Assembly (NCBI RefSeq): GCF_001445575.1
Contig: NZ_CP013200.1
Location: forward strand, 3,472,001-3,536,000
From: Arthrobacter alpinus
GTDB lineage: Bacteria; Actinomycetota; Actinomycetes; Actinomycetales; Micrococcaceae
Length of the DNA: 64,000 bases
Reading direction: 5' to 3'
Under the pieces are notes generated by a model. That model did not search any database. It saw only the letters and a list, made by a program, of their open reading frames with translations, and had not been told where the DNA came from. Positions 44,457 through 53,524 of this stretch are shown one piece after another. The position numbers and the translations under genes are program-made. Within the stretch, counting starts at the first letter, position 1. Every line of letters starts with the position of its first letter.

Positions 44457-45053
44457 CTAGCTCGGGTCGCTGTCACCTGTCCTCTTCGCCCTCTCGAGCG
44501 CCCGGTAAACCGTTGACCGTGCGACAGAGAAGAGCTCGGCGATTTCATACATGCTGTGCTCGCCAGCTTCATGAAGCTTAACAAGGTGGCTTTCCTGGGC
44601 TGGCGAAAGTTTTGGTGGCTTCCCGCGCAAGCGGCCTTTGGCCTTAGCGACCTTCATTCCTTCGCGCGTTCGCGCCCGGATGAGATCTCCTTCAAATTCC
44701 GCAACCATCGCCAAAACATTGAAAAGCAGTTTCCCTATGGGATCCAGCGGATTGTGGACCGATCCTCCAATATTCAACTTGATCTCCCGACTGGCAAGCT
44801 GGTCAGCGATCTCATGGGCATCCCTTACGGAGCGAGCCAGTCGATCCAGCTTGGTTACAACGAGCGTGTCCCCGGCACGGCAAGCAGCCAACGCCTCACG
44901 CAAACCTGGACGGTTCCTATTTGATCCAGTCAGTCCGTGATCTACGTAGATCCGATCCTCGCCTATACCCATGGCCGCCAGCGCGTCACGCTGCGCGGTC
45001 AAGTCTTGCTCGTCGGTGGAAACCCTTGCATACCCAATTAGTAATTCAGACAT
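44457..45053 (-). CDS. Serine recombinase (resolvase/invertase family)
   Basis: DNA recombinase of 198 residues. The catalytic domain has the nucleophile Ser12 in GYARVSTDEQDL, then LVVTKLDRLARSVRDA and the E-helix segment ARTREGMKVAKAKGRLRG. A C-terminal helix-turn-helix is seen in YEIAELFSVARSTVYRALER. This is the size of a Tn3-type resolvase or small invertase. No transposase is beside it, so it may be what remains of an element, or a stand-alone integration enzyme. It is similar in layout to, but clearly different from, the resolvase at 62078. Confidence 0.92.
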   Translation of the reverse strand: MSELLIGYARVSTDEQDLTAQRDALAAMGIGEDRIYVDHGLTGSNRNRPGLREALAACRAGDTLVVTKLDRLARSVRDAHEIADQLASREIKLNIGGSVHNPLDPIGKLLFNVLAMVAEFEGDLIRARTREGMKVAKAKGRLRGKPPKLSPAQESHLVKLHEAGEHSMYEIAELFSVARSTVYRALERAKRTGDSDPS

Positions 45054-45060
45054 GCTCAGC

Positions 45061-45117
45061 AGTGTCCCACATGACGCCCGCTCACTCGACAGCTCACCGG
45101 GCTACCCCTACGGGACA
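45061..45117. promoter_or_regulatory. Candidate res/crossover site of the serine recombinase
   Basis: TGTCCC (45063-45068) and GGGACA (45112-45117) form an inverted pair just upstream of the recombinase start. A similar pair with nearly the same spacing precedes the transposon resolvase (62011-62016, 62057-62062). Confidence 0.35.
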
Positions 45118-45300
45118 GTCCAAAAGCCGCGATCACATAACCGCTGGTCAGGAGATGGTTCGTCCGGTGAGGGACCGGCTTGCGGGACGGGGTTAGCAAC
45201 GTCGATACCCGATACCCCTTGTGAGATGGCTGGCCGCTTCGATACCAAAGGACACCGCTTCTTAGCCGGAATCGGGACGAGTCAAGGAGATAATGCTTGG

Positions 45301-46137
45301 ATGAACGATGCACGGAAAAAAACAGGTGTTCTCGACTTGGATCCAGCACTAAAGCATCTTCGCGTGCCTGCCAATGATCTCTGTTGGTGGTGCGGGGACG
45401 TGGCCACCACCGAAGAGCATAGGTTCAAAGCTTCAACGCTTCGCCGGGTAGCTAGATCGGACGACGGCACCATTGTGCCGAGCACTGTCTATAAGAAAAG
45501 TTCTGACTACGAGGGGACACTTCAAAGCCTCAAGAAAGGTACGCAGATACGTTGGCGCAAGAACTTGTGCGCCAACTGCAATAACGCCAAAAGCCAACCG
45601 TTCGACCGTTCTTACGACCATTTTGAATCTTTTCTGGTAGAACACATCGACGAGATATCCGCCCGGGAACGGCTCGATTGGCAAGCAGTCTACGGCCTGG
45701 ACTGGAAAGAACAAGCACGGAACCTGGCTCGCTACTTCGGCAAGCAACTTGGTTGCATGCTGGCCACTCAAGAGCTACAGATACCCGAGGAACTCATTGA
45801 ATTTCTGGATGGTTTCGAACGTTGCCCCTCGGTGTGCTTCATGCTGTACGTGAACCCCCGTGCCGTCGAGGCACACGAGATGATGCGCAGGGATGGATTT
45901 GAGGACGGCTTAAATAGTTTCGTTGGACTACTCGAGGCCGATGTCTACCAATCCGCGGGTGAGTTCTCCGGAATCGACTACGTTTACCACATCTCCGCGG
46001 GTGAGTTCTCCGGAATCGACTACGTTTACCACATCGGGTTTCTATGGTTCACTGCGCGGTGGCGGGCAGGCGCCGACGTTACTTCGTGGTTTGAATACCA
46101 AGAAATAGACCTACCCAGAGTTTCCGCCGACGATTGA
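45301..46137 (+). CDS. HNH-nuclease-like protein, candidate defence gene
   Basis: A 278-residue protein of no family I can name. Its N-terminal third has an HNH/zinc-finger layout: CWWC (Cys28, Cys31), EEH (His40), CANC (Cys90, Cys93) with NNAKS, and a later His in SYDHF. That is the pattern of HNH endonucleases found in defence loci. The C-terminal part is mixed alpha/beta with an exact 14-residue tandem duplication (residues 218-245). The ATG has AAGGAG 11 bases upstream. It is followed after 91 bases by a TIR-type gene on the same strand. Confidence 0.65.
   Translation: MNDARKKTGVLDLDPALKHLRVPANDLCWWCGDVATTEEHRFKASTLRRVARSDDGTIVPSTVYKKSSDYEGTLQSLKKGTQIRWRKNLCANCNNAKSQPFDRSYDHFESFLVEHIDEISARERLDWQAVYGLDWKEQARNLARYFGKQLGCMLATQELQIPEELIEFLDGFERCPSVCFMLYVNPRAVEAHEMMRRDGFEDGLNSFVGLLEADVYQSAGEFSGIDYVYHISAGEFSGIDYVYHIGFLWFTARWRAGADVTSWFEYQEIDLPRVSADD
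45952..46035 (+). repeat. Exact 42-bp tandem duplication inside the HNH-like gene
   Basis: Units 45952-45993 and 45994-46035 are identical and in frame. Each encodes SAGEFSGIDYVYHI. Identity at every base means the duplication is recent or is an assembly product. Confidence 0.95.
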
Positions 46138-46228
46138 ATCATCAGCTCTGGAATCCCAGCAATGGTTAGGCCAGCGCGTACGTTGGTTCATTGGGAGCGG
46201 GAGGGGTGCGCTGTGTTCCTCATTTTCA

Positions 46229-47164
46229 ATGAATAATAGTGGTATGTACTTCTTTACTGATGCCGCACCATCCGGATCCGATCTTGGCCGTACTCTTGTA
46301 GATCCCTTTGCCGAGTTTTGGAGTAATGGGGACGGGCCAGCACATTCAGTAATTGACCGAAAAATTGCTGCTGCTGGTTTGCCTAAGACGGAAGGAAGCA
46401 AGCAACAAAAGATTATTGATGCTTTTTTGAGAGCCGACGATGCACAGGCTTATGCACTCATGAAGGGGCTTTTGGACGCGCTAAGGAGACATTCCAATTC
46501 TTTTTGGTCCAAAGACTCGGAGCAAGCGGATGAAGCCAAAGCCCACCTTCATCAGGTGCTCCAAGATGCAGGGTATTCACTGGAAGAGGATTTCAAGCTT
46601 TCAGAAGAGCAACGTAAACCGGCTCCAAAATCAGTTCCTCCGGCCGTACAGGAGCGCCTTGGACAGGTGCCGAAAGTGGCGCTGATTACGGCAAAAGAGA
46701 TAGAAGCAGTCCACCAAGCTGAGACCAATACGGCTCCACCAAGGGAAATATTTTTGGTGCATGGCCATCAGGATGGACTCCGGCGTGAGGTGTCTGAGTG
46801 GGTGCAAGAATCAGTGGGAGTGACGCCGGTGGTTCTTAGTAAACAGTTGAGTGGTGGTAAGACTCTCATTGAGAAGTTCGAATCGTACTCAGCTGACGCA
46901 GCCTGTGCCATTGTCATAATGACACCGGACGACGAGGCCAGGGCAAAGAATAACCTCGAAGCGATAGAGGAAAGGGCGCGTCAGAATGTCGTGTTTGAGC
47001 TCGGCTATTTCTACGGAAAACTCAGGCGAGAGAACGTAATCGTCTTGAATTTTGGGGTAGAACTTCCTGGTGATATCAAAGGCATGGTGGATGTTCGTGG
47101 TCAGGACTGGAAAATCGAGCTACTTAAGGAACTCGCCGGACTCGGTTACAAGTCTAACTTCTGA
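46229..47164 (+). CDS. TIR-like nucleotide-binding protein (PF10137 type), defence effector
   Basis: A 311-residue protein. The C-terminal domain (about 170-305) reads IFLVHGHQDGLRREVSEWVQ, LSKQLSGGKTLIEKF, AIVIMTPDDEARA and NVVFELGYFYGKL. This is the TIR-like fold of CBASS/Pycsar effectors (PF10137, CAP12/PycTIR), which degrade NAD when activated. Glu257 in FELG is a candidate catalytic residue. The N-terminal 165 residues are helical and not recognised; they may sense or oligomerise. No nucleotide cyclase adjoins it. The DNA is visibly richer in A/T than the chromosome, a sign of transfer. Confidence 0.85.
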   Translation: MNNSGMYFFTDAAPSGSDLGRTLVDPFAEFWSNGDGPAHSVIDRKIAAAGLPKTEGSKQQKIIDAFLRADDAQAYALMKGLLDALRRHSNSFWSKDSEQADEAKAHLHQVLQDAGYSLEEDFKLSEEQRKPAPKSVPPAVQERLGQVPKVALITAKEIEAVHQAETNTAPPREIFLVHGHQDGLRREVSEWVQESVGVTPVVLSKQLSGGKTLIEKFESYSADAACAIVIMTPDDEARAKNNLEAIEERARQNVVFELGYFYGKLRRENVIVLNFGVELPGDIKGMVDVRGQDWKIELLKELAGLGYKSNF

Positions 47165-47321
47165 CAATGTTCCGTATATGAAAGCCCTGAAGCCGAGAGT
47201 GTTTTTCTAATCTTGAGTGACTGAAAAGCTGGCTCCCGGATCACTGTCCGCAGCGGGTTCCCTTTATGGTGTGGGTATAGATTTCTTGCTCAGTAGGACC
47301 TGCTGCCATATTCTGTCTACG

Positions 47322-48173
47322 ATGCCGACCCTTGGTCTGCGTTTTTCCGTTCGTTCCAGCAGGGACCCGACGTTAGGCGCCGCATTGAAGAGCACAGAGG
47401 CAGAGTCAGTGGACTTTCAGTCGTCCGTGGAAATGATCCAATCCGGCGATCCCGACGGCCTATTCAATGCAGCCAATGACCTCCGACAGATATCCAAGTC
47501 TGAAGCGGTTGAAGTCCTGTACCAACTGGCCATTGCGCACGGTGTGAACGAAGCCTACTTAAACTACGGGACGTTGCTTCATGACATGAACCGATCCAAG
47601 GAAGCCCTGGTCCAGTTCAAGAAAGCACATGCTGCAGGAGATCCGAATGCCGCATTTGCTTTGGGGGAAGTGAACTGGGAGATGGGAAGGCATACCGAAG
47701 CTATCAAGTGGCTTCAGCTGGCCGGCAGTAACCCATTCGTACCGCTCCGGCTGGCCAGCTCGTATCGGGCCACCGGGGATGAGCTATCAGCGGTGAAGGT
47801 CCTTCGAGAAGGTAGCGAAAACAGCGCCGAGGCGGCGGTGGAATACATCATTACCACTAACGAACTTGACCTTGATAGTGCGATCAACCTGCTTGAAAAG
47901 CACCTCCAAAACGGCGAAGTCGATGTCCTTGTTGTCTTGGCCGATCTCTACTCGAAGGCGGGCAACACGGCCAAGGAGATTGAACTCCTTCGTCGCAGTG
48001 TGGAAGCCGGCGAACCAAACGCGCTGCATAACCTGGGCCTTGCACTCTGGCAGTCCGGGAACACACGAGAGGGCAAGTCGCTCCTAAAGAAGGCGGCACA
48101 GAAGGGCGACAAATTATCGTCGAAGGTCTTACATGAAATTCGCGGCAAACAACGGCACGTTCAGTTGAAGTAA
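47322..48173 (+). CDS. TPR/Sel1-repeat protein
   Basis: Protein of about 283 residues built of short helical repeats of the TPR/Sel1 type. Examples are EALVQFKKAHAAGDPNAAFA, WLQLAGSNPFVPLRLASSYR and LRRSVEAGEPNALHNLGLAL. These scaffolds bind partner proteins. No signal peptide or enzyme motif is seen. The start is uncertain: the open frame begins at a GTG 105 bases earlier, and neither start has a good binding site. It follows the TIR-type gene on the same strand after about 157 bases. Confidence 0.7.
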   Translation: MPTLGLRFSVRSSRDPTLGAALKSTEAESVDFQSSVEMIQSGDPDGLFNAANDLRQISKSEAVEVLYQLAIAHGVNEAYLNYGTLLHDMNRSKEALVQFKKAHAAGDPNAAFALGEVNWEMGRHTEAIKWLQLAGSNPFVPLRLASSYRATGDELSAVKVLREGSENSAEAAVEYIITTNELDLDSAINLLEKHLQNGEVDVLVVLADLYSKAGNTAKEIELLRRSVEAGEPNALHNLGLALWQSGNTREGKSLLKKAAQKGDKLSSKVLHEIRGKQRHVQLK

Positions 48174-48310
48174 GCATGGACGGGCGCGTTAGTTGGCGTT
48201 CTTATGATCCATCGTCCCGCAGATGGTTCCTGAATCGGCATGGGGCCGAATCTGCACTCCAGTGCTCTGATCTGCTGTGTCGGGTCGGGACACGGTGGTC
48301 CTCGATATTC

Positions 48311-48829
48311 TTACATTGGGTTCGGGAAGGGTATGGAGTATTCCCATAGGGTCACCGTGCTGGTTACGGTTCCATCGATGTAGGGTTTCGATTCTCCCGT
48401 CCTTGCGAATCCGAGAGATCGCCAGAATGGCTCGGCCACCTCGGCGTTGGATGCCACGATGCCAAGGCGCACGACGGAAATGCCCTGCCATCTACGAATT
48501 TCAGCCAATACGTATTCGTACAAAGTCCTTCCCAGTCCACGGCGCGATTGATCTCCGGCCGTCACCAGTAGCCCGATAAAGGTCACTTCCGGGCCCGGGT
48601 ATCCGCGGATCACATCCACGAAGGCCACAAGTCTTTTGTCCTCCCACAATCCCCAAGCATGTTTCGCATCCACGTTGATACCAGGAGGCAAAGCCGTGAG
48701 TATTGCTTGGCTGTCGTCGCTTTGAGGGTCGCGGCCTGAAACTCGGCGTGTATAGCCAGGATTGGATTCCAATAAGCCCTGCAATTCCGCCGCGTCACTC
48801 AAGTTCAGTTTTCGATACTCCATGCCCAT
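48311..48829 (-). CDS. GNAT family N-acetyltransferase
   Basis: GNAT domain protein of 172 residues. The acetyl-CoA loop is GDQSRRGLGRTLYEYVLAE at about residues 92-110, preceded by the strand EVTFIGLLVT. The C-terminal NAEVAEPFWRSLGFARTGES is the usual end motif. The substrate is unknown. An alternative start lies two codons downstream. It is convergent with the TPR gene. Confidence 0.88.
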   Translation of the reverse strand: MGMEYRKLNLSDAAELQGLLESNPGYTRRVSGRDPQSDDSQAILTALPPGINVDAKHAWGLWEDKRLVAFVDVIRGYPGPEVTFIGLLVTAGDQSRRGLGRTLYEYVLAEIRRWQGISVVRLGIVASNAEVAEPFWRSLGFARTGESKPYIDGTVTSTVTLWEYSIPFPNPM

Positions 48830-48961
48830 CCCAACAGCCTAGGCTCACCGCAGGCGGTGAGCCGACGATAACCAAAAAGTAGGGTAATTGAACGGATTCC
48901 CGAGCAGCTGCCCCGTAAGAGGTTCCACGACCGGAACATGATTCTCGTCTAGCCAGGAAAA

Positions 48962-49387
48962 TTAGCGGAACTGTGCGAAGACACGAATGCGTTCCGGGGT
49001 GAAGTCTGCGCCTTCGGTAAGTCCCATGGACTCATAAAAGGCGCGCTGCTGCGGCTGATCGTCGGTGATGAGGACTGTCTGCCTCACGTGCTGATACCTC
49101 TCCGCGACTTGAGCGAACAACCCGTGTCCCACTCCGGCTCCTTGAGAATCAGGATGGACCAGAATGTCCTGGACGTAGCAGATCGTTGCATCGTCGGAGA
49201 TGGCCCGAGCCAGGCCGATGAGCCGGCCATCTTCGCTCCAGGCTGTGACGACAAACGATGAACTTCTTATCGCCCGGCCAAGCAATTCAGGGTTGCTGGC
49301 GTAGGTGGTCCACCCCACAGATTCGTAGAGTGCAAGCACTTCATCGTCGGAAATGATGGCGGAGGTGGAGAACCGGTATGGCAACAT
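48962..49387 (-). CDS. GNAT family N-acetyltransferase
   Basis: Short GNAT protein of 141 residues. It begins with the helix DDEVLALYESVGWTTYASN and has the strand ATICYVQDILVHPDSQGAGV with the acetyl-CoA loop. The end motif is QQRAFYESMGLTEGADF. It is similar in plan to small acetyltransferases acting on amines or antibiotics, but nothing identifies the acceptor. Same strand as the GNAT gene downstream, with a 132-base gap. Confidence 0.88.
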   Translation of the reverse strand: MLPYRFSTSAIISDDEVLALYESVGWTTYASNPELLGRAIRSSSFVVTAWSEDGRLIGLARAISDDATICYVQDILVHPDSQGAGVGHGLFAQVAERYQHVRQTVLITDDQPQQRAFYESMGLTEGADFTPERIRVFAQFR

Positions 49388-49578
49388 CGGATCAGTGTTG
49401 CACAGCTATACGGCCAAAATGGGCCTTTTGGTGCGGCCAAAGCGAATCAGTCCGCAGAGGGTTCCACCTTCGGGAATGCGCTTTTGTTTATCGTTGGCCC
49501 ATGAGCTGACTGGACTCGAAGATCCACTCCGACTTTTCCCGTACTTTTATCGTCCGTCCTAGACGAGAAGAGGACACT

Positions 49579-50127
49579 TCAGCGCCACTTCGTCGGCAGC
49601 TTATGTCCAAGGAGCTCGAGTTCTTTGCGGAGCGCTAGCGTCGCGAACCAGGGCTTCGTCATCAGAAAAGGCACCATGTGGACCAATGATGGTGTGCGAT
49701 CCATAAGGTCTGCGACGGGGACGACTATGACGTCAGTAAGTTGCCTGATGAAGGTCTCCTCAGGAATGCGTTCACTTACCCCAGTGTCGAGCAGAATCGT
49801 TCCTGGAACCTCCTGGGCAGTCAGACCATCCGATCTCTCCAACGTAATTGGCAAAACGACATCCGTTGCTTCTGCTCGGAGACGCAGATCGCACTGGATC
49901 TCCGATCGGAATGCCTTTGTAGCGTCGGGTAGAGACCAACCAAGATTGACGTAGAAGTCCCCTCCCCACGGTGACTTCTGCAGGTTGACGATCTGGTAAT
50001 CGTCGGTCTGCGTCGTGCGGAACCAATTCCGCCCACGCTTACGGAAGCCGCGGGCCTTGAGCACGCTGGCAAACGTCGTCTCGATCGTCGTCGCTGTATC
50101 CACATCACCAAGTCTCGCCCAGCGCAT
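49579..50127 (-). CDS. DUF4304 domain protein
   Basis: A 182-residue protein with the DUF4304 pattern: FASVLKARGFRKRGRNWFR, DDYQIVNLQKSPWGGDFYVN, then a weakly conserved C-terminal half. The domain has no known function and is common in scattered accessory locations. I chose the ATG at 50127 because the domain begins soon after it; a longer frame reaches 50268. Confidence 0.7.
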   Translation of the reverse strand: MRWARLGDVDTATTIETTFASVLKARGFRKRGRNWFRTTQTDDYQIVNLQKSPWGGDFYVNLGWSLPDATKAFRSEIQCDLRLRAEATDVVLPITLERSDGLTAQEVPGTILLDTGVSERIPEETFIRQLTDVIVVPVADLMDRTPSLVHMVPFLMTKPWFATLALRKELELLGHKLPTKWR

Positions 50128-50346
50128 GCCTAAAGTGGTCAATACATGCGGGATCAATCTGAAGGACCACCAATAAAGTTGACAGGCCGTGCAGAAAGAA
50201 GCACCGTCCAGACGCAGTAATTTTCGCCCTGGTTGAGAGGCAGGGATACGACCTACGCCTACAGGCATGCTCCATCACTGAGCACCCATCCAAGCGCGTA
50301 TGTCGTCCCGTAGAGCGTTCCCCCTGCGGGCTTGCTGTAACTTATC

Positions 50347-50727
50347 GTGTTGCCTACCAGCCTCCGTGCCCAGATTGGATTAAGCGTGTCGCACTCTTCT
50401 GAGAATCAACCCCCGCCGCTTCCTTACGAGCTTTTCCGCGTAGGCCAGACTGTTGCTCTAAACCTTGAGGATGACATCATTGTCGATCGCCGAGATGATG
50501 AGCCCCTGTTCCTCTACCGAGGGCATCCTGGACGAATCACCGATCCCAACTTCATGCACATCCTCACAGATTGGGTCGGGTTTGAAGAATCCCCGTGGAG
50601 CTACGCTTTTGGATTCACTGCCCTACCTGATGATGGGCCGTGTCCAGGTCTGACTGCCATCACCGAGGAGGAATACGCGATCCGCGCTAAAGCAATAGGA
50701 GAGGGGAAACGACCACTCATCGACTAG
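50347..50727 (+). CDS. Hypothetical protein, duplicated (copy 1)
   Basis: A 126-residue soluble protein that I do not recognise. The middle reads LNLEDDIIVDRRDDEPLFLY and the end TAITEEEYAIRAKAIGEG. It is acidic with no membrane segment. The start may instead be the GTG 13 codons later (SHSSENQPPPLPYE). An identical copy lies at 53525-53905. Confidence 0.6.
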   Translation: MLPTSLRAQIGLSVSHSSENQPPPLPYELFRVGQTVALNLEDDIIVDRRDDEPLFLYRGHPGRITDPNFMHILTDWVGFEESPWSYAFGFTALPDDGPCPGLTAITEEEYAIRAKAIGEGKRPLID

Positions 50728-51067
50728 CAACCGGGATTGATCATCGTTACAGAGCAACTGCGCCTAATCGTCCTTGTGCATACGGAACGATCGACCCTTG
50801 CGCTCACCGACAAGCTGAACCAATAATAAGGCGCGCCCTCAGAAAATTATCTACTTGCAGGTGTAAACCGCTAAAACCCTACGCGGCAAAACTAGGAGCC
50901 AGCCTAGTCGGGGCTCCCCCAAATTTCCTCCTCATGAAATACAGGGCCTTCCACTTTCCCATACAAGGTTCCCGTGGAAGACAGGTTTGTGGGCTGCTTC
51001 ATGGGCTGGCCAGTGCCGATCCGCTATCGATCGACAGTTTTTGTGTCCCCTAGCCACCCGTTGGCTG

Positions 51068-51349
51068 CTACCGGTTAGGCCAGAATTCTTTCGGTAGTGT
51101 CGTGGGTAGGAGCGGTTTCAGACTTTCCGGGGTGGGGCCACGGAGTGCGTGTTCCGCTGTATTTTCTTGGGAGTTGCAGTAGCTGATGTGCGCTGTGCCG
51201 GCAATTTCCCGCAGGGTAAAGATGCCGTCGAGGGCCGCCTTTTTCGATTCGAACTCCGTGGAGACGGCGAGTATGTTTCTAAGGTCATCGACCAGTTTTG
51301 CCCGGTAGCGTCCGTTCGTCTCCTGATGCAGTTCGATTCTTCCAGTCAT
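51068..51349 (-). CDS. YegP-like (DUF1508) small protein, copy 1
   Basis: A 93-residue protein with one DUF1508/YegP module: RIELHQETNGRYRAKLVDDL, then the repeat strand SKKAALDGIFTLREIAG. YegP proteins are small beta-rich proteins of unknown function, often in stress regions. The ATG has AGAGGAG upstream. An identical copy lies at 63222-63503. Confidence 0.8.
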   Translation of the reverse strand: MTGRIELHQETNGRYRAKLVDDLRNILAVSTEFESKKAALDGIFTLREIAGTAHISYCNSQENTAEHALRGPTPESLKPLLPTTLPKEFWPNR

Positions 51350-51776
51350 TTTTTCTCCTCTTTACTCGACGGCGATGTATGGGTTAATGCCCGGGCCCTT
51401 TGCTGACTCCATTTCCGAGCGAACTGACTCTGGTCTAGTTCTCGCCCGGACGGAAAGTTCCCTGGGTCTTTGGTCTGGGTGATCGATTCGACGCTGAGCC
51501 GTATCGGAACAGGTTTCCAGGCAGTGTCGCCTTGAAGCTTGCCGACCACCGGGAGGTCACCGCTACTACAGACGGAGGATGATGACCGGTCACCCGATAA
51601 CGAGTCGGGCCCCGACTGGTTCTCCTTCGTCTGGCATGATTGACCGGCTAAGACCTGCGCCGTCCCGACCTCGCGGGTGCCTAATGTGGCACGAACTAGG
51701 CCCGGGTGACCCAATTTTCCTGACGAAAGGACCGTTTCCACGGTTGCTCTGGGAATGAAGTCGCTTCCTAGTTGCC
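51350..51776. other. 427-base stretch with no confident gene
   Basis: A 155-codon open frame on the minus strand overlaps both neighbours. Its product is low in hydrophobic order, resembles no family and ends in codons made by the YegP ribosome-binding site, so I do not call it a gene. I see no strong hairpin. Confidence 0.4.
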
Positions 51777-52238
51777 TCATAGCGGCACTTCCAGTTGGAA
51801 TCCACACTGGCATTTGAGCCGGCGAGTTCGAAGCGAAACCCGGTCAGGAGAACCGGTGTGGCCGCCTACTGGAGGGTGGAGATGCGAAACACTGCCCCCA
51901 AGTTCATCCATCGGCTCACCACAATGGATGAAGTAGCGCCCGAAATGCAAGATCCCCGGCGCAGTGGCCGTGGCGTTGAGGAGCTTGGCCACCTGCTGGA
52001 CGGTGGCGTCATGACCGAAGAAGGAGCCGCATTGTCCGCAGCTATACTCCACTGCAACACGGCCGACGACTATCGGCTGGATGGGACCAATAGATTCGAT
52101 CATTAAGTGCTTGGCCGTTTGACAGCCCTCGCATTGCAATGTCGATTCCATACCGTCGACAAATTCATCATGATGAATGGTGAACGGATCATTCGTCACG
52201 TAGCTTCTCCTGGCAGTCCTACGAGTCTGGCGAGTCAT
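51777..52238 (-). CDS. Cys-rich zinc-ribbon-like hypothetical protein
   Basis: A protein of about 153 residues. Metal-ligand-like pairs are seen in LQCEGCQT, EYSCGQCGSFFGH and near the end in LKCQCGFQLEV, with HCGEP between. A zinc-ribbon fold is likely. I recall similar uncharacterised proteins in Arthrobacter, but no function. The ATG at 52238 is the best of several; no strong binding site is present. The 3' part is repeated at 63931-64000. Confidence 0.6.
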   Translation of the reverse strand: MTRQTRRTARRSYVTNDPFTIHHDEFVDGMESTLQCEGCQTAKHLMIESIGPIQPIVVGRVAVEYSCGQCGSFFGHDATVQQVAKLLNATATAPGILHFGRYFIHCGEPMDELGGSVSHLHPPVGGHTGSPDRVSLRTRRLKCQCGFQLEVPL

Positions 52239-52657
52239 CGCCGTGACGTGGCATCGTTTTCTGGAATGATTCCGATAGATGCCGGCCATGCGATAACCGA
52301 TGTGGGTGGTGGTCCACCCTGCCATTGTCTTAGGCAATAAACCATGAGGTTTGTTGCCTAGCATGTTACATCCATCACAGTGAATGTGTCCATTTGGACT
52401 GCGGAATCCTAAGGTTGCCGCTACATGGGGGTGTACAAGAGCAGGGCTTGCAAAATGAGGTGCCGCAAAAACTACCCGGACGAAACCGCACCATCACACG
52501 CGCATTGAGAGTAGGTTGGGGCAGAAGGGATGGGTTAAGCAGTCAGCCCAGACATGTCTTCGAAGACGACCTTCAGAGGGTTCCCAGTCGCACCGCATCA
52601 AATGGGCGCTTCTGGGGCCATCGCTCAGGATGAAGTCTGTGACGCAGGGGCCGCTTC
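52239..52657. other. Intergenic stretch with a 13-bp hairpin
   Basis: No gene is convincing. Arms 52331-52343 and 52348-52360 (taggcaataaacc) pair with one mismatch around an ATGA loop, about 95 bases upstream of the Cys-rich gene. It could be an operator or a small terminator. Confidence 0.45.
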
Positions 52658-53388
52658 GTGACACATGACCACCGGGTGACCAAGAGCCGCGATCTACAGC
52701 GGCTAATCTTGGAATCCAGCGAAATTGAAAGTTTCCTCAACGCACTAACCCGCCTGGCCGTTCATGAACTCTCCGATGCAAGCGAGGAAGTCCTCTGCGG
52801 AATCACACTGCTGCGGCATAAACGCGCCGCCACCGTGGCCAGCAGCAGCCAAGACGCCCAGGACTTGGACGAAGTTCAATACAGCTACAAAGACGGGCCA
52901 TGCCTCAATGCTGCACGAAACCAAACCCTCGAACACATCCCCGACCTGCAAGCCGAAGAACGCTGGCCTGAATATTCCCAAACGTCGTAGACCGCGGGAT
53001 CCGCTCGGTGTTGGCCGTCCCTTTCCAACTCGAGCAGGGAGACCAGGCAGCGCTGAACCTCTACAGCAAGATTCCCCACAAATTCACCGCCGAAATGAAG
53101 AACCTCGCACAAGGCTATGCCGACGAAGCCTCCCAAGCTTTCGCTATTGCGTTGAGAATGGCACGTCACCAAGACACCGCCACCGACGCTGTGGAAGCGA
53201 TGAAATCCCGGACAACCATTGACCTTGCCGTGGGAATGATCATGGGACAAAACAACTGCAGTCAAAAACGTGCCGTTGAGATCCTCAAGGCCGCCTCGTC
53301 CAGACGTAACATCAAGCTACGCCAGATCGCAGCAGCCCTGGTCGCGGAAAAAGATCTGGAAGCACCAACCACCCACTTCGAACCATAA
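52658..53388 (+). pseudogene. GAF-ANTAR transcription antitermination regulator, frameshifted
   Basis: The N-terminal frame (GAF domain, LTRLAVHELSDASEEVLCGI) stops at 52990 after EERWPEYSQ. Adding one A to the AAA run at 52980-52982 continues it as NVVDRGIRSVLAVPFQLEQG and on to the ANTAR RNA-binding domain (AVEAMKSRTTIDLAVGMIMG, then RAVEILKAASSRRNIKLRQI). The restored protein has about 243 residues, normal for actinobacterial GAF-ANTAR regulators that bind paired hairpins in mRNA. The break may be a sequencing error. Confidence 0.87.
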
Positions 53389-53524
53389 GGCAGTCCGGAC
53401 CCACCTACCAGCCCTCAAACAACGACATCGACTCCTCAATCCGCCACCACTAACGGAAAAGGACGCCCGATACGACAAACCCGTCCCAGTGAGGGTTCCC
53501 CCTGCGGGCTTGCTGTAACTTATC

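Larger units (their letters stand above)
50317..53494. repeat. Tandem duplication, unit 1 (3178 bp)
   Basis: Bases 50317-50760 recur at 53495-53938, and 50756-51846 recur at 62910-64000. Once the transposon and its target duplication (8976 bases) are removed, both offsets equal 3178, so this is one tandem duplication. The only difference I see between copies is T at 50990 versus A at 63144. The unit carries the small hypothetical gene, the YegP-like gene, the Cys-rich gene and the GAF-ANTAR gene. Confidence 0.93.

Noticed and set aside
44209..44460. 83-codon plus-strand frame before the recombinase
   Set aside because: It has no recognisable motif and no clear ribosome-binding site, and lies in a junction region with gene stumps.
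51346..51813. 155-codon frame between the YegP-like and Cys-rich genes (repeated at 63500-63967)
   Set aside because: It overlaps both neighbours, has no family resemblance and ends in the ribosome-binding site of the next gene. Its conservation only reflects the duplication.
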